Both the position numbers and the translations under genes were made by a program. Shown piece after piece: positions 1 to 8,470 of a stretch of 64,000 bases of DNA. The DNA is from Cherax quadricarinatus (taxonomy: Eukaryota; Arthropoda; Malacostraca; Decapoda; Parastacidae). How positions within the stretch are numbered: position 1 is the first letter of the stretch; every line of letters starts with the position of its first letter. The stretch lies in contig NC_091374.1 in the NCBI RefSeq assembly GCF_038502225.1, positions 2,022,909 to 2,086,908 of the forward strand, given 5' to 3'. Under the pieces are notes generated by a model, which saw only the letters and a program-made list of their open reading frames with translations, was not told the origin of the DNA and did no database searches.

Positions 1-100
1 GCTGATCAGACCTTGATCCACTTGATCCAATGGAAGGCCAGATCAGGGACCGGGCTGCCGGGGCGCTGACCCCCCAAAACATCCCTTTGGGTATCCTTCA
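1..100 (+). repeat. Interspersed repeat R1, copy 1 (5' end cut by window)
   Basis: This stretch carries the motif series 'ctgatcaga...gatccact...gggaccgggctgccgggg' followed by 'cgctgacccccc' and 'tatccttcag'. The same order recurs at 10321-10405 and 28843-28930 on the plus strand, and at 18147-18233 and 50030-50090 on the minus strand, so it is a dispersed family. I do not see an ORF or tRNA boxes in it. It resembles repeats I associate with decapod genomes. The class is unknown. Confidence 0.55.
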
Positions 101-111
101 GCAGTAAATAT

Positions 112-312
112 AAATTTGGAGGGACTGACCACCTCAATACTACGTCTTAACCGGTGATGGACTGATTACATCGTCTTCACATCTCTGCTAATTCTTCTGT
201 ACTCGACTGAAGAAGCCTGCTGTGTAGGCGAAACGTTTCGGAATAAAGATACCTAACTGTTGCACATGTGTCTTACTTATTAACCTGTCGGTATTGTATA
301 CCATTATCCTAT
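112..312 (+). mobile_element. Hammerhead-bearing retroelement fragment (Penelope terminal repeat or retrozyme), copy 1
   Basis: About 200 bases that recur in reverse at 3476-3665 and in pieces at 8082-8470 and 9394-9790. The order of blocks is: GAGGGACTGACCACCTCAA (117-135), 'gatggactgattacatc' (157-173), a hammerhead ribozyme (203-241), 'aataaagatacc' (242-253), 'gttgcacatgtgtc' (259-272) and 'gtcggtattgtataccatta' (286-305). There is no ORF. Hammerheads with short helix III are known from the terminal repeats of Penelope-like elements and from non-autonomous retrozymes. Either could fit, and the copy is too short to decide. Confidence 0.65.
203..241 (+). ncRNA. Type I hammerhead ribozyme, copy 1
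   Basis: Core CTGAAGA (207-213) matches CUGANGA. Stem II is GCCT/AGGC (215-218 with 226-229) around a 7-base loop, with one extra A at 214. GAAA follows at 230-233. Helix III is the palindrome ACGT (233-236), which could pair well only between two copies, as in dimeric minimal hammerheads. The cleavage triplet would be GTT, with the cut after 237. Stem I pairs TCGA (203-206) with TCGG (238-241), the last pair being G-T. Copies 2 and 3 keep these pairings by compensatory changes. Activity has not been shown. Confidence 0.7.
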
Positions 313-689
313 TCAGTACCCAAGGTATTGAATCAAATTCTTGGGAAACTTTGGGAAAAAGCTGAGCACCAAAGGAGCCAGGCCCATGGTCGGGCTCCGG
401 GAGTACAAAGATTTCTCTGAACTCAGCAAAGGTATAAGGTATACAATCCAAGGTTTACTCTATGAGGGTAGTGGTGGCACTCCCTCATCCCTCCTGTAGG
501 ACTCCAACTATCCTTCATCAAGGGTCCTGAAGCTTGTCCTTCCCTGTGAGAGGAGGGAGGCTGTGGACGAGCATCTCCCGTTATATGACCTAGCTCACAC
601 CTCTGCCAAGAGAGAGGACAAGATTTGTGCCTGTCTTTAATGTCTGCTAACACCACAATTATCCTGACTAATACCCCTCCTGTCCTATG
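313..689. other. Unique-looking sequence without a recognised gene
   Basis: Positions 355-430 contain 'ggagccaggcccatggtcg' and 'ctccgggagtacaaag', which looks like a fragment of another dispersed repeat. The rest, including 'ggaggctgtggacgagc' near 545, gives no recognisable product. The short minus-strand frames here run through retroelement and repeat sequence and I do not accept them. Confidence 0.4.
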
Positions 690-1046
690 CCAGTGACTAA
701 CACCAGTCACCCCCTGACCATACCATATATGACTAACACCAGTCACCCCCTGACCACACCATACATAACACCAGTCACCCCCTGACCACACCATACATAA
801 CACCAGCTACACTAACTACACCATACATAACACCAGCTACACACTAACCACACCATACATAACACCAGCTACACACTAACTACACCATACATAACACCAG
901 CTACACACTAACTACACCATACATAACACCAGCTACACACTAACCACACCATACATAACACCAGCTACACACTAACCACACCATACATAACACCAGCTAC
1001 ACACTAACCACACCATACATAACACCAGCTACACACTAACCACACC
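690..1046. repeat. 32-base satellite array, left part
   Basis: Tandem copies built from 'acaccatacataacaccag' followed by 'ctacacactaacc'. The first three units are a diverged form with 'accagtcaccccctgacc'. The same array resumes at 1947, so the Penelope-like element between the two parts was inserted into an existing array. Confidence 0.95.
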
Positions 1047-1083
1047 ATACACAAATAACCCGCACATAGAAGAGAGGCGCTTA

Positions 1084-1124
1084 CGACGACGTTTCGGTCC
1101 GACTTGGACCATTTACAAAGTCAC
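1084..1124 (-). other. Hammerhead-like fold in the Penelope terminal segment, core not canonical
   Basis: On the minus strand stem II is a perfect GGTCC/GGACC hairpin (1110-1106 with 1100-1096) with loop AAGTC. GAAA follows at 1095-1092, then CGTC, which gives a GUC cleavage triplet ending at 1088. Stem I can pair TGAC (1123-1120) with GTCG (1087-1084), including one G-T pair. The CUGANGA core expected between stems I and II is replaced by TTTGTAAAT (1119-1111). This is either a decayed ribozyme or a different structured motif. It is probably inactive as a hammerhead. Confidence 0.4.
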
Positions 1125-1169
1125 ACTAACCAGAAGTGGAGCAGGACGGCTATACATAGGCAGGAAAAG

Positions 1170-1196
1170 GTAGTGGTGGTGGTAGTAGTAGTGGTG

Positions 1197-1228
<32 letters not shown>

Positions 1229-1272
1229 GGTGGTGGTAGTGGTAGTAGTGGTAGTGGTAGTGGTAGTAGTGG
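1170..1272. repeat. (GGT/AGT)n trinucleotide tract
   Basis: Imperfect run of 'ggtagtggtagt' triplets inside the 3' region of the Penelope-like element. On the other strand it reads as CCA/CTA and gives a spurious His/Tyr-rich frame. Confidence 0.9.
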
Positions 1273-1322
1273 AGAATTAAGGAGGAGGAGCCAGTCAAAT
1301 ACAAAGAAAGGGGAGCACTGCA

Positions 1323-1416
1323 AAGGAGCTAGGTGCCCACAAGGGAGCTAGGTGCCCACAAGGGAGCTAGGTGCCCACAAGGGAGCTAGGTGCCCACAAG
1401 GGAGCTAGGTGCCCAC
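1323..1416. repeat. 19-base tandem repeat, about 5 copies
   Basis: Copies of 'aagggagctaggtgcccac' with very little divergence, lying between the endonuclease stop codon and the trinucleotide tract of the Penelope-like element. Confidence 0.92.
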
Positions 1417-1559
1417 AGAGGGAGAGCAAGTGCACAGAGGTGGGGGGAAGGGGAAGTGATGAAACAAATAATGAAGGAACAGAAACACGCGACAGAAGAA
1501 AGAAAGACAAAAAAAGGAAAGAGGAAAGGGGAAAAGGGAGAAGAAGAAAAAATAAGGAT

Positions 1560-1946
1560 TCAGGTTAAGTCACGGGTGTTGTGAAGTTTGGAGCATTTTA
1601 CAATGTAGTGGGAGAGGAAGGCATCTACAGAGACGAAGCCAGGACTAAGATTCATACAAGGAAAGTTGTGTATTAGAGAGGATTCAACTAGACGGCGACT
1701 GTTAGAGTTGGAAGTAGGGAAGACAGTTTTAGCAGAAGACCAGTCAATAGGATGGCTATGATCTCTGACGTGACAGAAAAGAGCATTGTTAGTGTCGGCA
1801 AGCCTAACACTATTTTTGTGCTCCCTAAGTCTGTCAGAAAGAGATCGACCAGTTTCTCCAAAGTATTGAAGAGGACAGGAGGAGCAAGAAATAGAGTAGA
1901 CACCAGGAACATCTGTAGAGGGAGGAGAGGTATGAACGAGATTAGT
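1560..1946 (-). pseudogene. GIY-YIG endonuclease domain of a Penelope-like element (C-terminal fragment)
   Basis: The open frame encodes the C-terminal endonuclease that nicks target DNA for Penelope-like retroelements. Visible motifs are GVY (1904-1896), then C-x2-C (1886-1884 and 1877-1875), YFGETGRS (1865-1842) with the conserved Arg, EHK, a CHVRDHSHPIDW segment with the His residues expected for the CCHH motif typical of the Penelope endonuclease, and a Glu in RRLVESSLI (Glu at 1685-1683) in the place of the catalytic acid. The frame is intact to its stop at 1560. Its N-terminal side is lost: upstream of about 1946 the frame runs into satellite DNA, so the first methionine at 1976 is not a real start. 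The reverse transcriptase is absent. It is a dead fragment, although all endonuclease motifs survive, which suggests a fairly recent insertion. Confidence 0.85.
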
Positions 1947-3066
1947 GCTACACACTAACCACACCATACATAACACCAGCTACACACTAACCACACCATA
2001 CATAACACCAGCTACACACTAACCACACCATACATAACACCAGCTACACACTAACAACAACATACATAACACCAGCTACACTAACCACACCATACATAAC
2101 ACCAGCTACACACTAACAACAACATACATAACACCAGCTACACTAACCACACCATACATAACACCAGCTACACACTAACAACAACATACATAACACCAGC
2201 TACACTAACCACACCATACATAACACCAGCTACACACTAACAACAACATACATAACACCAGCTACACTAACCACACCATACATAACACCAGCTACACACT
2301 AACAACAACATACATAACACCAGCTACACTAACCACACCATACATAACACCAGCTACACTAACCACACCATACATAACACCAGCTACACACTAACAACAC
2401 CATACATAACACCAGCTACACTAACCACACCATACATAACACCAGCTACACACTAACAACACCATACATAACACCAGCTACACACTAACAACACAATACA
2501 TAACACCAGCTACACACTAACCACACCATACATAACACCAGCTACACACTAACAACACCATACATAACACCAGCTACACACTAACCACACCATACATAAC
2601 ACCAGCTACACACTAACAACACAATACATAACACCAGCTACACACTAACCACACCATACATAACACCAGCTGCACACTAACAACACCATACATAACACCA
2701 GCTACACACTAACCACACCATACATAACACCAGCTACACACTAACAACAACATACATAACACCAGCTACACTAACCACACCATACATAACACCAGCTACA
2801 CAAACCACACCATACATAACACCAGCTACACACTAACAACACCATACATAACACCAGCTACACACTAACCACACCATACATAACACCAGCTACACACTAA
2901 CCACACCATACATAACACCAGCTACACACTCCAACACCATACATAACACCAGCTACACTAACCACACCATACATAACACCAGCTACACAAACCACACCAT
3001 ACATAACACCAGCTACACTAACCACACCATACATAACACCAGCTACACACTAACCACACCATACAT
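1947..3066. repeat. 32/30-base satellite array, right part
   Basis: Continuation of the array at 690-1046. Two length classes alternate: 32-base units with 'tacacactaac' and 30-base units with 'tacactaac'. A 'aacaacaacatac' variant is concentrated at 2050-2320 and a 'aacaacaccatac' variant at 2390-2850. Such local clustering points to local duplication. Confidence 0.95.
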
Positions 3067-3365
3067 TCATACACACACACTTGACGTTATTTACACACAC
3101 ACACACGCAAACATACACATCACTGTGTATATACACTGTGTCACCAGATGTCTTGGGAGCTCTTTTTGTAGTTATGGCTAAATGCCAGTTTTATAGGCTA
3201 ACTGAACCTAACTACGTAAACTAACCAAAATTTACCTAACCTAATCTAATCTAACACTAATCTGCACACTGACAACTCCACTGAAAGCGCCAAACCCGCG
3301 TGGGCCACGCCAGAAACTGAGAGGAGGCGGAGAGTCATATAGTATTAGAGGAATTACCGAGGTGC
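3067..3365. other. CA-rich tract and plain sequence, no gene seen
   Basis: A (CA)n-rich stretch lies at 3070-3112. It is followed by 'tgtatatacactgtgtcac' and a 'cctaacctaatctaatcta' stretch near 3236. No coding or RNA signal was found. Confidence 0.4.
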
Positions 3366-3475
3366 CTCTTGTCTTCCAGAAATGACCTGCATAACAAGGG
3401 GCTTTCTATATAGTAGTGTGTCACTGATGTCAGCTATGGTCTGTATAAGTTGCACCATGTTGATAATGGTATAAA
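3366..3475 (+). mobile_element. SINE 3' tail fragment
   Basis: Carries 'ggggctttctatatag', 'cactgatgtcagctatgg' and 'tctgtataagttg'. These are in the same order as the 3' part of the SINE at 50475-50757, and in reverse as at 9925-10200. The tRNA-like head is absent. Confidence 0.65.
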
Positions 3476-3665
3476 ATACTGACAAGTTGAAGATTAAGAC
3501 GTACAGCAGTTGGGGATCTTTATTGTTAAAACATTTCGCCTACACAGTAGGATTCTTCAGTCAGATACAGAAGCAGCAGGTGTGGTAGTGAAATGAAGAT
3601 GATGTAATCAGTCTATCAACCTTGGAGAAAATGTATTTGAGGTGGTCAGTCCCTCAGCCTGGAGA
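3476..3665 (-). mobile_element. Hammerhead-bearing retroelement, copy 2
   Basis: Reverse-strand counterpart of 112-312. On the minus strand the block order is CTGAGGGACTGACCACCTC (3656-3638), 'gactgattacatcatc', a hammerhead (3564-3526), 'aataaagatcc', 'ctgctgtacgtc' and 'gtcagtattttatacc' (ending near 3470). It abuts the 30-base array at 3689. Confidence 0.65.
3526..3564 (-). ncRNA. Type I hammerhead ribozyme, copy 2 (partly decayed)
   Basis: Core CTGAAGA (3560-3554) is intact. Stem II is TCCT/AGGC, with the terminal pair broken to T-C. GAAA lies at 3537-3534. Helix III is ATGT instead of ACGT. Stem I pairs CTGA (3564-3561) with TTAA (3529-3526) over three pairs (A-T, G-T, T-A) and then fails. 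The third pair, T-A, replaces C-G of copy 1 and G-C of copy 3, so the pairing is conserved while the bases change. Confidence 0.6.
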
Positions 3666-3688
3666 AGAGTTCAACTCCATGTCTGGAA

Positions 3689-3876
3689 CGTGTGTGTGAG
3701 GGGGCTGGTGGCGTGGTGGGCGTGTGTGAGGGGGCAGGTGGCGTGGTGGGCGTGTGTGAGGGTGCAGGTGGCGTGGTGGGCGTTTGTGTGAGGGGGCAGG
3801 TGGCGTGGTGGGCGTGTGTGTGAGGGTGCAGGTGGCGTGGTAGGCGTGTGTGAGGGGGCTGGTGGCGTGGTGGGTC
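3689..3876. repeat. 30-base G-rich tandem repeat, about 6 copies
   Basis: Unit 'cgtgtgtgagggggcagg' plus 'tggcgtggtggg'. The plus strand is strongly G-rich, with runs of GGGGG in each unit. Confidence 0.92.
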
Positions 3877-3996
3877 AATTAGTGGGTCGAGCAGGCAGTC
3901 GCTGCCCCACGACGGGTCACGATACCTCCGGGGCATCTGGCCAGCACCAAACATGGCAGGTTTACCCGTTGTTGCTGTTGCTTGGGCAGGCAGAGC

Positions 3997-4806
3997 TCTA
4001 CCAAGAGTCCACCAAGGTTCCACCAAGGTTCCACCAAGGTTCCACCACGGCTCCACCAAGGCTCTACCAAAGCTCTACCAAGGCTCTACTAAGGCTCCAC
4101 CAAGGCTCTACCAAAGCTCCACCATGGTTCCACCAAGGTTCCACCAAGGTTCCACCAAGGTTCCACCAAGGCTCCACCCAAGCCCCACCAAGGGTCCACC
4201 AAGGCTCCACCAAAGCCCCACAAAGGCTCCACCAAGGCTCCACCAAGGGTCCACCAAAGCTCCACCAAGGGTCCACCAAAGCCCCACCAAGGGTCCACCA
4301 AGGGTCCACCAAAGCTCCACCAAGGGTCCACCAAAGCCCCACCAAGGGTCCACCAAGGGTCCACCAAAGCCCCACCAAGGGTCCACCAAGGCTCCACCAA
4401 GGGTCCACCAAAGCCCCACCAAGGGTCCACCAAAGGTCCACCAAGGGTCCACCAAAGCCCCACCAAGCCTCCACCAAAGCTCCACCAAGGGTCCACCAAA
4501 GCCCCACCAAGGGTCCACCAAAGCTCCACCAAGGGTCCACCAAAGCCCCACCAAGGGTCCACCAAGGGTCCACCAAAGCCCCACCAAGGGTCCACCAAGG
4601 GTCCACCAAGGGTCCACCAAGGGTCCACCAAAGCCCCACCAAGGGTCCACCAAAGCCCCACCAAGGGTCCACCAAAGCCCCACTAAGGGTCCACCAAGGG
4701 TCCACCAAAGCCCCACCAAGGGTCCACCAAGGGTCCACCAAAGGTCCACCAAAGCCCCACCAAGGGTCCACCAAGGGTCCACCAAAGCCCCACCAAGGGT
4801 CCACCA
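3997..4806. repeat. 12-base tandem array (ccaccaaggNtc family)
   Basis: Units of 'caaggttccacc', 'caagggtccacc', 'caaagccccacc' and 'caaagctccacc' alternate irregularly. The left 200 bases are mostly the 'aaggttcc/aaggctcc' type, and the right part is mostly 'aagggtcc' with 'aaagcccc'. Because 12 is divisible by three, several frames stay open on both strands for up to 1 kb. These are not genes. Confidence 0.95.
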
Positions 4807-4887
4807 CACACACTCACCTACCTTAACTCAGTAATACAGGCAGACATAACTCTCACTGAGCAGCGAAGATGATTTATCAGTCAGGAC

Positions 4888-5284
4888 TACACCTGCCCGC
4901 TGCTGCTGCCTTCTACCCCCCCCCACTACACCTGCCCGCTGCTGCTGCCTTCTACCCCCCCCACTACACCTGCCCGCTGCTGCTGCCTTCCACCCCCCCA
5001 CACTACACCTGCCCGATGCTGCTGCCTTCCACCCCCCCACACTACACCTGCCCGCTGCTGCTGCCTTCTACCCCCCCCACACTACACCTGCCCGCTGCTG
5101 CTGCCTTCTACCCCCCCCAATACACCTGCCCGGTGGTTGTGCCTTCTACCCCCCCCCCCACTACACCTGCCCACTGCTGCTGCCTTCCACCCCCCCACAC
5201 TACACCTGCCCGCTGTTGCTGCCTTCCACCCCCCCACACTATACCTGCCCGATGCTGCTGCCTTCTACCCCCCCCACACACCTG
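4888..5284. repeat. About 38-base tandem array with poly-C runs
   Basis: Unit 'tacacctgcccgctgctg' plus 'ctgccttctacccccccc', about 10 copies. The C run varies from 6 to 9 bases and changes the unit length. Confidence 0.92.
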
Positions 5285-6132
5285 CTTTCTAACTCAACAC
5301 GTACAGTAAGATCGAACCGTGCGTCCTTATCTCCTAGTGATGCTGGGAATCATCCTCCCCAAACCCCCCAAATCTGAAAGGCAATATCACCAGAATTTAA
5401 GCTCCGAGGACACCCACAGTGAATGGTAAGATTTGCACGCCATCTTACGTGTTTCTTGAGGGAGGAAGAGAAAACCGAGGGATTCTAACAGAGTGGGAAA
5501 CATTCAGCCGGCTTCCATGTTAAATTCATGGGACAGGGAGGTAGTAATCCATTGGATGATTGTTGTCTGCCAACCTGACGTCTCCTAACAAGCCTCGTTT
5601 AAGCCATACTTGCTAACCTACCCTGCTAGGAAGGTATGTTAACGAGTAGGAACCTAGTCTAACACTTCCTGACACTTGTAGCAAGTCATATTTGCTTGGT
5701 AACCAAACTAAAACAATATACTTAGACTTCTATAACCTAGGATTACATCGTTAAGAAAACTACCCGAAGGGAAGCAGAAGGAAGGGGGCCAGCGCCCCCG
5801 CTGTCATGCCCCAGATCACACTCCTTCATAAACAAGGACACATGTAGCTTGTCACCATTTAAATTACACAAGGTTAAACTTGTCTGTCTTCAAGGTTGTA
5901 ACATCAAACTCAAGTATGACCTTTCCTGAACATCCTATGTAAACATATATGTGAGTGCGTGAGGATAAATGACAAGTCTGTTCGAAGCAGAACTGATCAC
6001 TCAGATTATTAATGACTGGGAACTGATGGTCTCACTCCCACAGGACGTAACACAGTGTATAACAAGGGAGACTGTGTGTGTCAAGTGCTTACGTGTGGAT
6101 AAATGTTTCAGAGAACTGACGAAGTGTTAAAT
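5285..6132. other. Non-repetitive spacer, no gene recognised
   Basis: About 850 bases of apparently unique sequence. I found no convincing open frame, splice structure or RNA gene. The stretch 'gaagggggccagcgcccccg' near 5782-5801 could fold into a short GC hairpin (GGGGGC/GCCCCC). It is the longest unique-looking stretch in the left 10 kb. Confidence 0.4.
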
Positions 6133-8081
6133 ACATGTGTAACACCACATGTGCAACACCACATGTGTAACACCACATGTGCAACACCACATGTGTAACA
6201 CCACATGTGTAACACCACATGTGCAACACCACATGTGTAACACCACATGTGTAACACCACATGTGCAACACCACATGTGCAACACCACATGTGCAACACC
6301 ACATGTGTAACACCACATGTGTAACACCACATGTGCAACACCACATGTGCAACACCACATGTGCAACACCACATGTGTAACACCACATGTGTAACACCAC
6401 ATGTGCAACACCACATGTGCAACACCACATGTGCAACACCACATGTGTAACACCACATGTGTAACACCACATGTGCAACACCACATGTGCAACACCACAT
6501 GTGTAACACCACATGTGTAACACCACATGTGCAACACCACATGTGCAACACCACATGTGTAACACCACATGTGCAACACCACATGTGTAACACCACATGT
6601 GCAACACCACATGTGCAACACCACATGTGTAACACCACATGTGTAACACCACATGTGTAACACCACATGTGTAACACCACATGTGTAACACCACATGTGT
6701 AACACCACATGTGTAACACCACATGTGTAACACCACATGTGCAACACCACATGTGTAACACCACATGTGTAACACCACATGTGTAACACCACATGTGTAA
6801 CACCACATGTGCAACACCACATGTGCAACACCACATGTGTAACACCACATGTGTAACACCACATGTGCTACACCACATGTGTAACACCACATGTGTAACA
6901 CCACATGTGCAACACCACATGTGCTACACCACATGTGCTACACCACATGTGCAACACCACATGTGCAACACCACATGTGCAACACCACATGTGCTACACC
7001 ACATGTGCTACACCACATGTGCAACACCACATGTGCTACACCACATGTGCAACACCACATGTGCAACACCACATGTGCAACACCACATCTGCAACACCAC
7101 ATGTGCAACACATGTGCAACACCACATGTGCAACACCACATGTGCAACACCACATGTGCAACACCACATGTGCAACACCACATGTGCAACACCACATGTG
7201 CTACACCACATGTGCAACACCACATGTGCTACACCACATCTGCAACACCACATGTGCTACACCACATGTGCAACACCACATGTGCTACACCACATCTGCA
7301 ACACCACATGTGCAACACCACATGTGCAACACCACATGTGCAACACCACATGTGCAACACCACATGTGCAACACCACATGTGCTACACCACATCTGCAAC
7401 ACCACATGTGCAACACCACATCTGCAACACCACATGTGCAACACCACATGTGCAACACCACATGTGCTACACCACATCTGCAACACCACATGTGCAACAC
7501 CACATGTGCTACACCACATCTGCAACACCACATGTGCAACACCACATGTGCAACACCACATGTGCAACACCACATGTGCAACACCACATGTGCTACACCA
7601 CATGTGCAACACCACATGTGCAACACCACATGTGCAACACCACATGTGCAACACCACATGTGCAACACCACATGTGCTACACCACATGTGCAACACCACA
7701 TGTGCTACACCACATGTGCAACACCACATGTGCTACACCACATGTGCAACACCACATGTGCTACACCACATGTGCAACACATGTGCTACACCACATGTGC
7801 AACACCACATGTGCTACACCACATGTGCAACACCACATGTGCAACACCACATGTGCAACACCACATGTGCTACACCACATGTGCAACACCACATGTGCAA
7901 CACCACATGTGCTACACCACATGTGCAACACCACATGTGCAACACATGTGCAACACCACATGTGCTACACCACATCTGCAACACCACATGTGCAACACCA
8001 CATGTGCAACACCACATGTGCAACACCACATGTGCAACACCACATGTGCAACACCACATGTGCAACACCACATGTGCTACA
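6133..8081. repeat. 14-base satellite (acatgtgcaacacc), about 139 copies
   Basis: The unit contains the palindrome ACATGT. From 6133 to about 6870 two variants mix, 'gcaacacc' and 'gtaacacc'. After about 6870 'gtaacacc' disappears and 'gctacacc' takes its place, with some 'acatctgc' units. Eight-base deletions giving 'acacatgtgc' occur near 7110, 7775 and 7945. On the minus strand the unit contains GTTGCACATGTG, which is identical to part of the hammerhead element just 3' of its ribozyme (259-270). The array runs directly into such an element at 8082. Confidence 0.95.
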
Positions 8082-8175
8082 CTTGCGTATCTTTACTGCG
8101 GAAACGTTTCGCCACACAGTGACTTCGTCAGTCCAATACAGAGATAATTGGTAATCAGTCATCAATCTTGATAAG
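8082..8175 (-). mobile_element. Hammerhead-bearing retroelement, copy 3
   Basis: The minus strand reads 'gatgactgattaccaat', then 'ctgtattggactgacgaag', then the ribozyme, then 'cagtaaagatac' and straight into the 14-base array. The 3' flank of the element has thus been converted into satellite. A second copy in the opposite direction begins at 8176. Confidence 0.65.
8099..8135 (-). ncRNA. Type I hammerhead ribozyme, copy 3
   Basis: Core CTGACGA (8131-8125) keeps the CUGANGA consensus with a different N. Stem II is GTCA/TGGC with a CTGTG loop, GAAA lies at 8110-8107, and helix III is ACGT. Stem I pairs TGGA (8135-8132) with TCCG (8102-8099). Against copy 1, stem I position 3 changes from C-G to G-C and stem II position 4 changes from T-A to A-T. 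Both are double, pairing-preserving changes. This is the best-preserved copy with copy 1. Confidence 0.7.
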
Positions 8176-8300
8176 AATGATGGACTGATTACATCGACTC
8201 CAGGCTCAGGGACTGATTACCTCAAACTCCTAATCGTTGCCATTTTTCTTTGTATTGGACTGATACTCTAGTGTTGCAAATGCGTCAAATTTATCAAGTG
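8176..8300 (+). mobile_element. Hammerhead element copy with the ribozyme core deleted
   Basis: Plus-strand blocks are 'gatggactgattacatcg', 'ctgattacctcaaactcc', 'tgtattggactga' (8251-8263), then immediately 'tactctagtgttgcaaatgc'. In complete copies the ribozyme lies between GGACTGA and GATAC. Here GGACTGA is fused to TAC, as if the two GA dinucleotides had recombined and removed everything between. It is arranged head to head with copy 3. Confidence 0.5.
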
Positions 8301-8384
8301 CTGTTGTTGGTTCCTGCATCATGGCTCCCGCGGCTCGCTCCGACACATGGCTTACACGGTAATTTTTTGAAGTCAGCTGAAAAA

Positions 8385-8470
8385 CTGACAGGCAGACTTC
8401 GTCAGTCGAAATACTGAGCCGATTTAAATACTAGAGATACCATTGGTAGTGGAGAAGCAAGTTTGAGGTG
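8385..8470 (-). mobile_element. Hammerhead element, 5' half only
   Basis: The minus strand shows 'ctcagtatttcgactgacg', with TCGA (8409-8406) and the CTGACGA core (8405-8399). The sequence after the core, 'agtctgcctgtcag', no longer gives stem II or GAAA. Its 5' side leads directly into the 30-base array, whose unit contains this element's GAGGGACTGACCACCTCAA block. Confidence 0.5.

Larger units (their letters stand above)
1047..1946 (-). mobile_element. 5'-truncated Penelope-like element inserted in the 32-base satellite
   Basis: Read on the minus strand, the element starts inside its ORF near 1946, runs through the GIY-YIG endonuclease to a stop at 1560, continues through a purine-rich 3' region with two small tandem repeats (1323-1416 and 1170-1272), and ends in a terminal segment with a hammerhead-like fold (1084-1124) and 'gggttatttgtgtat' (about 1059-1045). 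The same satellite flanks it on both sides. Truncation from the 5' end is usual for target-primed insertion. No clear target-site duplication is visible. The reverse transcriptase domain expected upstream of the endonuclease is missing. Confidence 0.8.

Noticed and set aside
188..451. 87-codon minus-strand frame.
   Set aside because: It runs antisense through the hammerhead element, including the ribozyme core. The FIPKRFAYTAGFF segment is just the complement of the ribozyme sequence.
3205..3262. 'cctaacctaatctaatcta' as a possible interstitial arthropod telomere repeat (CCTAA)n.
   Set aside because: Only two imperfect CCTAA units are adjacent; it is too short and too diverged.
6089..8165. 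Frames rich in His, Cys and Thr across the 14-base array, which resemble metal-binding repeats.
   Set aside because: All six frames are open because the unit has no stop in them. The composition follows from 'acatgtgcaacacc' and has no other support.
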